From positions 1 to 64,000 of the forward strand of contig NZ_MAFQ01000018.1 of the NCBI RefSeq assembly GCF_002013895.1: DNA of 64,000 nucleotides, written 5' to 3'. The stretch's first letter is position 1; the number at the start of each line of letters is the position of its first letter. This document shows positions 16,301 to 24,091 of this stretch, piece after piece. The position numbers and the translations under genes are program-made. The notes below the pieces were generated by a model that ran no database searches, was not told where the DNA came from, and was given only the letters and a program-made list of their open reading frames with translations. The DNA is from Mycobacteroides franklinii. Lineage in GTDB: Bacteria > Actinomycetota > Actinomycetes > Mycobacteriales > Mycobacteriaceae.

Positions 16301-18791
16301 GAAGATCAGGACTGCGCCGGAGTCAATTCCGCTGTCCTCGGTACAGCCGGCGAGCGAGATCACTCCCGCGCTGACATCGGGGGCCATGAGCCACGGCGCC
16401 TTGGTGGCACCGGCGCATGAGGCGGTGGCGCACGGAACCAACCTTGTTGGCGGCCTGTCGAACTGTGGCGAAGGCGGTGAGCACATCAGCCGTTATGGCA
16501 CCATCCGAGGCTCCCGTATCAAGCAGTTCGCATCCGGTCGCTTCGGAGTGTGGGCGGGCTATCTTGCCGACCCGATGCTCCAAGAGTTGGAGATCAAGAT
16601 CGGTCAGGGTGCCAAACCCGGTGAAGGAGGGCAACTTCCGGCACCCAAGGTGACCGTGCAGATCGCGGCGGCCCGCGGCGGTACCCCGGGTGTCGAGCTC
16701 GTCTCTCCCCCTCCCCATCACGACACCTACTCGATTGAAGATCTCGCCCAGCTGATCCACGACTGCAAGGCTGCCCGTGTCCGGGTGATCGTCAAACTGG
16801 TGTCGTCGGAGGGTATCGGCACGATCGCGGTTGGGGTCGCGAAGGCGGGCGCCGATGTCATCAACGTCGCCGGGAATACCGGCGGCACCGGCGCGGCGGC
16901 GGTCACGAGCCTCAAGTATGCGGGCCGGTCCGCGGAGATCGGCGTCGCCGAGGTGCATCAGGCACTCTGCGCCAACGGAATCCGGGAGAAGGTGGTGCTG
17001 CGTTGCTCGGGTGCGCACCAGACCGCCAGTGACGTCATCAAGTCGGCGCTGTTGGGGGGAGACAGTTTCGAGTTCGGAACCACCGCGCTGATGATGCTCA
17101 AGTGCGTGATGGCCAAGAACTGCAACATCAAATGTCCCGCCGGCCTGACGACCAACGCCGAGGTATTCGAGGGAGACCCGCGCGCTCTGGCCCAGTACCT
17201 GCTGAACATCGCGCACGAGGTGCGCGAGATCCTGGCGGCGCTGGGGCTACGGTCACTTCGTGAAGCGCGCGGGCGTAGCGACCTGCTGCATCTCCTCGAT
17301 CACCCTTCCAGCATCGGAACCCTTGACCTGCGCCGAATGCTCGCGGTCGCAAAGGAATTAGTCGTCGACAACCCCGTGTACATGGAGAAGGACTACTCGG
17401 TGGACGATGCGTTCGCCGCGCAGTTCGATGCCGACGGGGCCGTACTGCGGCCGGTGGTGCTGACCAACCAGAACAAGAGTGTGGGCGGGCAGCTAGCGAT
17501 CGATATCGAGCGGATGCTCAACTACGGGGAAGTCAGCGGATCCGCGGTTGCCTCCGACGAGCGCGGCCGCCGGTATCTGCTACCGGAGAGCATCACCCTT
17601 GCCACCAGCGGTTCTGCGGGCCAGAGCTACGGCGTCTTCTGCAACGACGGCATGGTGCTCACGCATACGGGCACATGCAATGACGGCGTCGGCAAGAGCG
17701 CCTGTGGCGGCACGATCACGGTGCGCTCCCCCGGCGGCGGTTCGAGCAAGCCGGGCGGCAATGTCCTTGTCGGGAACTTCGCACTCTTCGGCGCCTCCGG
17801 CGGGCGGCTGTTCGTCGAAGGGCAGGCCGGAGACCGGTTCGCGGTCCGGAATTCGGGCGCGACGGCAGTCGTCGAAGGTGTCGGTGAATTCCTGTGCGAG
17901 TACATGACCAACGGTGCGGTGCTCAATATCGGCGACTTCGGCAAGGGCGTGGCCAACGGGATGAGCGGCGGCTTCCTGTATCAGTACGACCCGCAGGGGC
18001 AATTGCCCTCGAAGGTCAGTCACGATTCGGTGCTGGTACTGCCCATCACCGACGCCCCGTTCCATGAGGCCGCCGCACGCATCCTGCTCCAGTGGCATGT
18101 AGAGGCCACTGGATCGACCAGAGGCCAAGCCCTGCTTGATGATTGGCAGACCACAAGGGATCACCTCGTCTACACCATGTCGCGGGCACTGTTGCAGTAC
18201 CAGGACTCCGACGCCATTCTGCAGGGTAAGACGCGCAAGGAACTGCTGGACGAGCTCACCGCGGCCCTGGCCGGGTACCAGGTGCACAAGTTCAAGCTGT
18301 CCTATCGTGACCAGCGCGATGTCCTCGGCGGATCGGTCCCCGCATACGGCGACACCGATACCGAGGGCATGTATGCACTGCTCAATACCTACACGGTGTT
18401 GAACATGGCCCAGCAGCTCGCCCTCTCCCGGATGCCGAATGTCACGGACGTGACCGACCCGCGGATCGGCAAGGCGGTGCGCAACCTCGTGCTCACCGAG
18501 GACTTCTTCCTGATCCAGAAGCTGCAGAAGTACGCGCGGGAGGCCATCGACGGGTACAGCGACGAAGACTTGGCCGTACTCATCGCGGACAAGCGGCTCA
18601 CCGACTACAAGGACGCGCTGAGTCAGCGCAACGTCTTCTCGATGGACAGCCCCGGCACGTACGGCTGGATCCTGCACCAGAGCGCCAAGAACATCGACAA
18701 GATCGGCCGGTTGCCTTCCTTCGAGGAGCTATTCGCGCATCGAGCGCTGCCGGTCGTCGCCCTCTCCGGACCATCCCTCCAGACCACGTGA
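13374..18791 (+). CDS. large GltB-like glutamate synthase-related protein (non-canonical GOGAT)
   Basis: 1805 aa from the CTG start, longer than usual GltB (about 1500). Order: short propeptide, then Cys14 in SSCGVGF (Ntn glutaminase nucleophile); glutaminase domain with HTRFSTNTAPN and MAHNGELNT near 211-240; central domain; FMN-binding synthase domain with LVSPPPHHDTYS near 1110; 3Fe-4S motif CVMAKNCNIKC near 1243 (spacing x5, x3); GXGXG domain near 1440; and an extra C-terminal helical tail of about 200 residues. The canonical GHDGGTGAS loop is GNTGGTGAA here. No gltD is nearby; instead a diflavin reductase follows after 7 bp and may be the electron donor. Related to glutamate synthase, but the actual reaction is uncertain. 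Confidence 0.8.
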   Translation: MNGLYDQDQEKSSCGVGFLTRKDGIQTHDVVRKLHEALCAVPHRGGMSSEGVGDGAGVNLDLSLRFFSELTGVPGLRPGQFGVGNFFLPNDPAFHAEAGEVIEQALLAQGFTILLTRDVPVNNAAVRPAAIKYQLPIRQWVFRSDSERKTHEALMAIEAVAYTRPELLGLYPLSLSTHTQVLKGRLNSNEVVPYFSDLSDPRMEVHSMFFHTRFSTNTAPNATMAQPFRLMAHNGELNTDKKNRLSENAIALARNRAIIRPAGQSDSCRLDQTLQSRVLEDDLDLVTAVVAMMPPAWENDTTLSPRVTAMLEYFSLYEEKNDGPAALIFGDGNIIGARLDRLGLRPLRTVETAEYLGVMSEAGQIYFDPETVLERGRIEAGGMRYYNHAEGRSYDTVEALEMLAARHDYPEMLAQARVNIADLPHVPPAGQGSPARYDGDLGRHQRYVAYSLNQESFKFLMDPMLATGQEKISAMGYGAAINALSNQEGGVAKYFSQRFAQVTNPPLDSIREADGMTLRVALGAKPNSGAQPAPQIVVPSPILTHLDMLKIREQERTPVKRFGMRYRIDLSDPDSNADRIVHAIDELCDAVEQFARETGGIAVISDRHVSSDRAAMPLIIVISAINQRLIEEGLRLRVSLIAESGQLCSSHHVASVLGFGASAVYPLAVQMRAEEKYGAEADKAFKHFAKAAEKSLMKTMGRVGLCTVESYIGGEFFEPNYLDTSDPVLHKYFPNVVSPVAGVGFSTLAAAVGDWHARALAVTGEKDVPLLGLFKERAEGAGHSYGTTAVRGFVDMTEEAISFGDDARPENPDMADPTYLRLLPLHQLEGAFGLDDEAYRNNSFDELPARAVDSFDITPGYRSFVRAMNSERTRRPAALRDVLALPADVNFVRTADEFRREMGQFARFGNNDFQVRGLSCQRSDDGFVLRLAHAPERLAALATSLRVRFGGDITSQEIVGDELRLTATAQAADYLAKIRTAPESIPLSSVQPASEITPALTSGAMSHGALVAPAHEAVAHGTNLVGGLSNCGEGGEHISRYGTIRGSRIKQFASGRFGVWAGYLADPMLQELEIKIGQGAKPGEGGQLPAPKVTVQIAAARGGTPGVELVSPPPHHDTYSIEDLAQLIHDCKAARVRVIVKLVSSEGIGTIAVGVAKAGADVINVAGNTGGTGAAAVTSLKYAGRSAEIGVAEVHQALCANGIREKVVLRCSGAHQTASDVIKSALLGGDSFEFGTTALMMLKCVMAKNCNIKCPAGLTTNAEVFEGDPRALAQYLLNIAHEVREILAALGLRSLREARGRSDLLHLLDHPSSIGTLDLRRMLAVAKELVVDNPVYMEKDYSVDDAFAAQFDADGAVLRPVVLTNQNKSVGGQLAIDIERMLNYGEVSGSAVASDERGRRYLLPESITLATSGSAGQSYGVFCNDGMVLTHTGTCNDGVGKSACGGTITVRSPGGGSSKPGGNVLVGNFALFGASGGRLFVEGQAGDRFAVRNSGATAVVEGVGEFLCEYMTNGAVLNIGDFGKGVANGMSGGFLYQYDPQGQLPSKVSHDSVLVLPITDAPFHEAAARILLQWHVEATGSTRGQALLDDWQTTRDHLVYTMSRALLQYQDSDAILQGKTRKELLDELTAALAGYQVHKFKLSYRDQRDVLGGSVPAYGDTDTEGMYALLNTYTVLNMAQQLALSRMPNVTDVTDPRIGKAVRNLVLTEDFFLIQKLQKYAREAIDGYSDEDLAVLIADKRLTDYKDALSQRNVFSMDSPGTYGWILHQSAKNIDKIGRLPSFEELFAHRALPVVALSGPSLQTT

Positions 18792-18798
18792 AGAAGCC

Positions 18799-20541
18799 AT
18801 GAAGATCGCCTACATTCCCGAAGACGCACCGTTCAACGAGGACCAGAGAGCATGGCTCTCGGGGTTCCTGGCGGGACTGCATTCACGCCTGGCCATGAAC
18901 CTGGCCACGCCACCACCGGCGGCCACGGCGGACCTGGCAGCCCCCCGGCCACCGCTGCGGATTTTGTACGGCACCCAGACCGGCAACGCCGAAATCGTGG
19001 CGGGCGATGCCGCGGCGGCCGCCAAGGCGCAGGGGTTCGATGTCACGGTCAGCGGCCTCGACGAAATCGCCCTGGATGAATTCGCCGGCCTGCGCTACGT
19101 CTTGATCGTCACCTCCACCTACGGCGAGGGCGAGATGCCCGATAATGCCGAATTATTCTGGGAAGCACTGTCTTCGGCTGTGGCCCCACGACTCGAAGGG
19201 GTGTCCTACGGCGTGCTCGCCTTGGGAGACACCAGTTACGACGGGTTCTGCCAAGCGGGCAAGCTGATCGACACCCGCCTCGAACAACTCGGAGCAAGCC
19301 GGGTGGTCGGGCGTACCGACTGCGATGTCGATTACGAGGCGCAGGCCGCGGAATGGGTTCAGGGCGCGGTGGGCAGCCTGGTCACCCTGGCCGGGGCCAG
19401 CGGTAGCCCGGGTACTCCCCCGCCGAGCACTGTCATGCGCTCCGGGTGGACCCGCAAGAATCCGTTCCACGCCGAGGTTCCGGTCAACCGATTGCTATCA
19501 CGGGCAGGCTCGGACAAGGAAATTCGGCACTACGAGTTCGCACTTGCCGAGAGCGGTATCACCTACGAGGCGGGGGACGCGCTCGCGGTCATCCCGGAGA
19601 ACGACCCCGCGCTGGTGGAGGCGATCGCCGATCACTTCCGTGTTTCGATCGGCACACTCGTCGACGGCGAACCGCTCGGTGAGCTGCTGGGGCGGCGTTA
19701 CGAAATCAGCGCCCCGTCGCGAGACCTGTTGAGCGAGGTGGAGAGCCGCGCGGAAAGCGAGGAGTTCTCGCACGCCTTGCGCGGCGGCGTGAAAGAGGTG
19801 CTGGATACCTGGCTCTACGGCAAGGACATCCTCGACATCCTGCGCATCGGCGGGGATGCGCTGAGTCTCGAGGAGTTCATGGGACTACTCAAGCCCCTGC
19901 AGCACCGCGCCTACTCGATCTCCTCGAGCTCGCTGGCTCACCCCGATCGAATCCATTTGACCGTGGCCAGCGTCCGATACCAGAGCCTGGGCCGCGAGCG
20001 CGGTGGTGTGTGCTCCACCTTCCTGGCCGATCGAGGCGGTAGCGCACGAATCTTCCTGCAACCCAACAAGTCATTCCGCGTGCCCAGCGACGACGACGCT
20101 CCGATGATCATGGTGGGCCCCGGTACGGGTGTGGCCCCGTTCCGGGCGTTCCTGCAGGAACGCGAACAGCGCGGGGCCGGCGGGCGCAACTGGTTGTTCT
20201 TCGGTGACCAGCACCGCGCCCATGACTACGTCTACGAGAACGAGCTCGATGCGTGGCACTCATCCGGTCTCCTAGACCGGCTGGACCTCGCGTTCTCTCG
20301 CGACCAAGCCGAGAAGATCTATGTGCAAACGCGAATGCGCGAGCACGGCGCCGACCTGTTCGGCTGGCTGCAGGACGGCGGACACTTCTACGTCTGCGGT
20401 GATGCGACGCGGATGGCCAAGGACGTGGACAAGGCGCTGCACGAGATCGTCGCAGAACATGGCGGATTCGGTGCCGATGAAGCATCCGAATACGTGAACA
20501 CCCTCAAGCGGGAAAAGCGGTACGTCCGCGATGTGTACTGA
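18799..20541 (+). CDS. NADPH diflavin reductase (sulfite reductase flavoprotein/CPR-like), paralogue 2
   Basis: 580 aa. N-terminal YIPEDAPFNEDQRAWLSGFL segment found in sulfite-reductase-alpha-type proteins; FMN domain at about 52-195 (LYGTQTGNAEIVAG, VTSTYGEGEMPDNAE, LALGDTSYDGF); FAD domain (HRAYSISSSSLAHPDRIHL, GGVCSTFLADRG); NADPH domain (MVGPGTGVAPFRAFLQER, YVCGDATRMAKDV); C-terminal YVRDVY. It is cotranscribed between the GltB-like gene and a HemS-like gene, which overlaps its last 11 bp. The same architecture powers haem oxygenases and P450s, so it may reduce either the GltB-like flavin/Fe-S centres or haem bound by the HemS-like protein. Confidence 0.88.
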   Translation: MKIAYIPEDAPFNEDQRAWLSGFLAGLHSRLAMNLATPPPAATADLAAPRPPLRILYGTQTGNAEIVAGDAAAAAKAQGFDVTVSGLDEIALDEFAGLRYVLIVTSTYGEGEMPDNAELFWEALSSAVAPRLEGVSYGVLALGDTSYDGFCQAGKLIDTRLEQLGASRVVGRTDCDVDYEAQAAEWVQGAVGSLVTLAGASGSPGTPPPSTVMRSGWTRKNPFHAEVPVNRLLSRAGSDKEIRHYEFALAESGITYEAGDALAVIPENDPALVEAIADHFRVSIGTLVDGEPLGELLGRRYEISAPSRDLLSEVESRAESEEFSHALRGGVKEVLDTWLYGKDILDILRIGGDALSLEEFMGLLKPLQHRAYSISSSSLAHPDRIHLTVASVRYQSLGRERGGVCSTFLADRGGSARIFLQPNKSFRVPSDDDAPMIMVGPGTGVAPFRAFLQEREQRGAGGRNWLFFGDQHRAHDYVYENELDAWHSSGLLDRLDLAFSRDQAEKIYVQTRMREHGADLFGWLQDGGHFYVCGDATRMAKDVDKALHEIVAEHGGFGADEASEYVNTLKREKRYVRDVY

Positions 20542-21367
20542 CGGCCGGCGCTGCGAACACTGCCCCGCCCGACGGATCGCGGCGGGGCCCAAGGCCATTG
20601 CCGAAGCACTCCCCGCCCTCGGCACGGTCGTCGCCGTCACCGCGAACGATGCCGCCTTACTGAGCCACACCGGGGAGTACCTTGAGCCCTCGTTCCCCGG
20701 GGAGGCGCTCAGCTGCGATGACGAGCATATTGCGCTGCGGTTGAACCCGGCTCTCGTCCGAGACGCGTTCCTGGTCCCGCGCGCCCTGACGATGGTCGGT
20801 GAGACCGGCACCCACCGTGCCTATCTCACGCCGCTCACGGATCGCCTGACGGTCAGCGCCCTCGAGCTGGCGCCGGCGGCGGACCCGGAAGCGTTCCACG
20901 TCACCGATTGGACGGACATCAGCTGGCGTGACGCCGATCAGCTCACCCATCTGGACGCGCTCACCCCAGGGCGTTACCGGGTGCTGCCGTTTACCGGTGC
21001 GCGCAAGATCGATTCCGGTGTGGTGCCGCATCTGCTGGCTCACCTCGTGGATGTGGACATGCCATTCACCGTCGCGGTGCCGGGCGGTGGCTGCGTGCAG
21101 TTGCATCGCGGCCACGCCGCGATGGTCGAACAGGCGGGTGCCCATATCGCGGTCATCTTCGGGGCCTCGCGGTACGCCATGGACCCGGTGTTCATCGCGG
21201 AGAGCTGGGTGACCCAGGCGCACGGAACGCAAGGGGTGACATCCTCGGTGGAGCTCTACGACCACAGTCATCGGTGCGTCACCACCGTGACACAGACGGG
21301 GCCGATCACGGATCGCCTGCATCGCGCGTGGGAACACATGGTCGCTTCACTGCCGGGCGCCGACTAA
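20531..21367 (+). CDS. HemS/ChuS-like haem-handling protein
   Basis: 278 aa. Two divergent repeats like HemS/ChuS. The second is clearest: GGGCVQLHRGHAAMVEQAG, then DPVFIAESWVTQAHGTQGVT, SSVELYDHSHRCV and a terminal WEHMVASLP, matching the GCIQIHTG, W-x-RKPT-x-DGIVTS-EVFD and WRELVAALP elements of that family. The N-terminal repeat has LGTVVAVTANDAALLSHTGEY. An extra N-terminal C-x6-C-x2-C (CTDGRRCEHC) could bind metal. HemS-type proteins bind and in some cases degrade haem with electrons from a reductase. The start lies inside the end of the diflavin reductase, implying coupling. Assignment by motif reading only. Confidence 0.65.
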   Translation: MCTDGRRCEHCPARRIAAGPKAIAEALPALGTVVAVTANDAALLSHTGEYLEPSFPGEALSCDDEHIALRLNPALVRDAFLVPRALTMVGETGTHRAYLTPLTDRLTVSALELAPAADPEAFHVTDWTDISWRDADQLTHLDALTPGRYRVLPFTGARKIDSGVVPHLLAHLVDVDMPFTVAVPGGGCVQLHRGHAAMVEQAGAHIAVIFGASRYAMDPVFIAESWVTQAHGTQGVTSSVELYDHSHRCVTTVTQTGPITDRLHRAWEHMVASLPGAD

Positions 21368-21373
21368 CCAGGC

Positions 21374-21417
21374 ACACCAGGATTTTCGGCGGCCCGCTCA
21401 CATCGGGTCGCTGGTGT
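21374..21417 (+). terminator. stem-loop after the GltB-like/reductase/HemS-like operon
   Basis: ACACCAG (21374-21380) pairs with CTGGTGT (21411-21417), with an inner CCCG/CGGG pair in the loop. It starts seven bases after the HemS-like stop. No U-tract, as is usual in mycobacteria. Confidence 0.4.
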
Positions 21418-21485
21418 CGTGTGAACAGATTGAGATGTCCCCGTGAATTGGGGGCAGCGTCGGGGAAATTGGATGGCCCTAGCGT

Positions 21486-21536
21486 ATGTCCATGACAGCG
21501 ACAGGCGGAGGACGCAATATGGGCGGTGACCGGTGA
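21486..21536 (+). other. possible 16-codon leader ORF
   Basis: An ATG at 21486 opens a 16-residue frame (MSMTATGGGRNMGGDR) that ends in TGA overlapping the GTG of the next gene as GTGA. An internal ATG at 21519 has GGCGGAGGA upstream. It could couple translation, or be chance. Confidence 0.25.
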
Positions 21537-21823
21537 GCGGCCTGGTTGCGGTCGTTGATCCGATTTTTCCCGGCCGGGGCGCGGACCTGAGACAGGCGCA
21601 GTACTACCAGGACGTTCTCGGTGAGTTGCGGTCGGTGACACAACGAGAATTGGACGACCATCTCGCGGCCCTGGAGCGCAGAAGGCACAGCGGCAAGCCA
21701 TCCAGCCTCGCGCGGCTGCACCGGCTGGTCGGTGCCAAGCGAGCGGAACTGGCCGTCCTGGACCAGTTACTCGTGGCGCTCAGCGATCGATTCGGTGACC
21801 ATTCCACGCTGTCTGCCGGGTAG
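21533..21823 (+). CDS. small hypothetical helical protein
   Basis: 96 aa from GTG. Not recognised. From about residue 20 it is rich in Arg, Glu and Leu and looks like a helical hairpin (YQDVLGELRSVTQRELDDHL, then LHRLVGAKRAELAVLDQLLV). No signal or membrane segment. It stands alone between the haem-related operon and a divergent-facing membrane protein. Confidence 0.5.
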   Translation: MSGLVAVVDPIFPGRGADLRQAQYYQDVLGELRSVTQRELDDHLAALERRRHSGKPSSLARLHRLVGAKRAELAVLDQLLVALSDRFGDHSTLSAG

Positions 21824-21898
21824 TCATGCCCGGTGACCGTCGGGCCGACGGGGGCCGTGCCTGCCGCTAAAAGCTTTGTGCTCGAAGGTATTTCAATC

Positions 21899-22387
21899 TC
21901 ATGGCGAGCAACGGTCGGCCCGCATATCGGGCTGTGAATCCTCCAACGGGGTGAGAATGGTGGCCAGCCAGGTGACCGTCAACGTGGCAGCGGCAAGCGC
22001 TGCCATGAGCGTCCACACCAGCGGGTCGGATCCGCCGGCCGTCTGATGCCACCACAGCGCCGCCAGGCTGATCACCGTGCTGAGCGCTGCGGCGTAAGCA
22101 GCCGCGCAGCACCATCGGAAGCGTCGCCTCCGCAAGGCGATGAGCGAGACGACGCATGCCACCAGGAACATGATCGACGTCCCGGGAACCACCGCGTCGA
22201 CATGTAACGACGGGCGGGCGTGTGCACCGAGGTTCGACCAGCGGCTCACGGCGGCCACACCCAGGAGGGTGGCTGCCAACAGCGCGGTCCAGCGGCGGGG
22301 TCTGCTCATCCAGACGTCCTCGAGTACGCCGCGCTCGATCGCGCGCAGTGTGTCCTCAAGCCCAACGTCGGGGCGCTGCGTCCTCAC
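21899..22387 (-). CDS. small integral membrane protein
   Basis: 162 aa from GTG with GGAGG upstream. An N-terminal soluble stretch of about 30 residues is followed by four hydrophobic helices (WTALLAATLLGVAAVS, IMFLVACVVSLIAL, CCAAAYAAALSTVISLAALW, LMAALAAATLTVTWLATIL). Not recognised; DUF-type membrane protein of unknown role. No operon partner. Confidence 0.65.
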   Translation of the reverse strand: MRTQRPDVGLEDTLRAIERGVLEDVWMSRPRRWTALLAATLLGVAAVSRWSNLGAHARPSLHVDAVVPGTSIMFLVACVVSLIALRRRRFRWCCAAAYAAALSTVISLAALWWHQTAGGSDPLVWTLMAALAAATLTVTWLATILTPLEDSQPDMRADRCSP

Positions 22388-22597
22388 TCAATGCCTCCCA
22401 TATCCGTACATCTCCGAGAGTAGAGGTCGGATGGGGCGGTGCGGGAGTTCCGTGCCACCTGGCGTTTGTTCGGCAACCATGATGCCGGACGACGGTTGGC
22501 ACCCGCCCCGACCTCGGCGAATGAGGAAGTACCTGCCCGGCTGAGGACTGAGGTAACAGGTATCTAGACAGGCCGACCATTTTGCTGGGACCGCGGC

Positions 22598-22603
22598 TAG
22601 CAT
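22598..22603 (+). promoter_or_regulatory. -10 element TAGCAT of a leaderless transcript
   Basis: TAGCAT, six bases, then the ATG of the monooxygenase at 22610, the same layout as at 10261. Confidence 0.6.
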
Positions 22604-22609
22604 TGGGAC

Positions 22610-24091
22610 ATGACAACGCAGTTTGACGCCGTCATCGTCGGAGCCGGTTTCGGTGGGATGGGGGCGGCAATCCAGCTCAAGGAGCTGGGCCTGACCAATC
22701 TCGCGATCCTGGATCGGGAGGATGACCTTGGCGGTACATGGCACGTCAACCACTACCCCGGCCTGGCCGTCGATATCCCGTCGGCGACCTACTCGTACTC
22801 GTTCGAGCCCAACCCCTACTGGTCGCGGCTGTTCGCGCCGGGTTCCGAGCTGAAGCAGTACGCAAACCATGTGGCCGACAAGCACGATCTGCGCAAATAC
22901 ATGCGCTTCAACACCCCGGTATCGGGCGCGCGGTGGGACGAGGAGGAGCAGCACTGGGTCGTCGCCACCGAGTCCGGAGAGACAGTCACCGGCAAGTACC
23001 TGCTGACCGCCACCGGCTACCTGTCACAGCCGAAGATGCCCGACATCGAGGGCATCGAGTCCTTCGCGGGCACGGTCATCCACACCACCAAGTGGGACAA
23101 CACCTACCGCGCCGCAGGCCACAAGATCGGGCTGATCGGCACCGGTGCCACCGCCGTCCAGCTCATCCCCGAGCTGGCCAAGGACGCGCAACACCTGACG
23201 GTGTACCAACGCACCCCTATCTGGGTAGTGCCCAAGGCCGATGCAAAGGTCCCCGGCGTCATCAAGAAGCTCTTCGCGAAGGTGCCGCGGACCCAAAAGA
23301 TCGCTCGCACAGTGGGCTCGGCGATCCTCGAGGTGATCATGGTGGGCGGAGTGCTGCACTTCCGCCAGTTCCGGCAGGCCAACAACGGGGCTGCGATGCT
23401 GGCCAAGGCGCATTTGTTCGCGCAGGTGCGCGATCGCGAGCTGCGCCGCAAGCTGACACCCGACTACGACTTCGGCTGCAAGCGGCCGACCTTCTCCAAC
23501 ACGTACTTCCGAGCGTTCAGTAAGAAGAACGTCAGTCTTGAGACGGCATCGATCGAGCGCATCGAGCCCGACGGCATCGTCACCGCGGACGGTCGTAAGA
23601 CGGTCATCGACACGCTGGTCCTGGCCACCGGTTTCAATCTGTGGGAATCAGCCTTCCCCGCGTTCGAGGTGATCGGTCGCGAGGACTACAACCTCGGAAA
23701 ATTCTGGCGCGACAACAGATTCCAGGCCTTCGAAGGCATCGCTGTGCCCAAGTTCCCGAACCTGCTGACGCTCAACGGTCCGTACTCCTACAGCGGGTTG
23801 TCCTACTTCGACACCATCGAGTCGCAGATGCGGCACATCAAGCGGCTTTTCGGCGAGATGGCGCGTACCGGCACCGAGACCTTCGAGGTCACCGACGAGG
23901 CCAACACCGAATTCCTGAACCGCATGGTCGGCAATCTGGACAATTCGGTGTTCTATCTCGGCAGCTGCCAGACGGCACGAAGCTACTACTTCAATCAGCA
24001 CGGCGAGGCCGCACTGCTGCGTCCGACATCGACCGCTAGTGCCTACAAGGAGCAGGAGTCCTTCCCGCTGGAGGCGTACCAACTGGCCTAG
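22610..24091 (+). CDS. flavin-containing Baeyer-Villiger-type monooxygenase
   Basis: 493 aa, usual for the EthA/BVMO group. N-terminal FAD Rossmann motif VGAGFGGMGAAIQLKE, the Baeyer-Villiger fingerprint FAGTVIHTTKWDN (F-x-G-x3-H-x3-W-D), and the NADPH Rossmann motif GLIGTGATAVQLIPELA; ATGFN near the end closes the second FAD region. It inserts oxygen next to a ketone or oxidises a heteroatom, using NADPH and FAD. Leaderless start. Convergent with and overlapping the FhuF-like gene by 4 bp. Substrate unknown; relatives include prodrug activators such as EthA. Confidence 0.9.
   Translation: MTTQFDAVIVGAGFGGMGAAIQLKELGLTNLAILDREDDLGGTWHVNHYPGLAVDIPSATYSYSFEPNPYWSRLFAPGSELKQYANHVADKHDLRKYMRFNTPVSGARWDEEEQHWVVATESGETVTGKYLLTATGYLSQPKMPDIEGIESFAGTVIHTTKWDNTYRAAGHKIGLIGTGATAVQLIPELAKDAQHLTVYQRTPIWVVPKADAKVPGVIKKLFAKVPRTQKIARTVGSAILEVIMVGGVLHFRQFRQANNGAAMLAKAHLFAQVRDRELRRKLTPDYDFGCKRPTFSNTYFRAFSKKNVSLETASIERIEPDGIVTADGRKTVIDTLVLATGFNLWESAFPAFEVIGREDYNLGKFWRDNRFQAFEGIAVPKFPNLLTLNGPYSYSGLSYFDTIESQMRHIKRLFGEMARTGTETFEVTDEANTEFLNRMVGNLDNSVFYLGSCQTARSYYFNQHGEAALLRPTSTASAYKEQESFPLEAYQLA

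Noticed and set aside
17580..18677. 365-codon frame antisense to the GltB-like gene
   Set aside because: Shadow of the GltB-like reading frame; no ribosome site or family resemblance.
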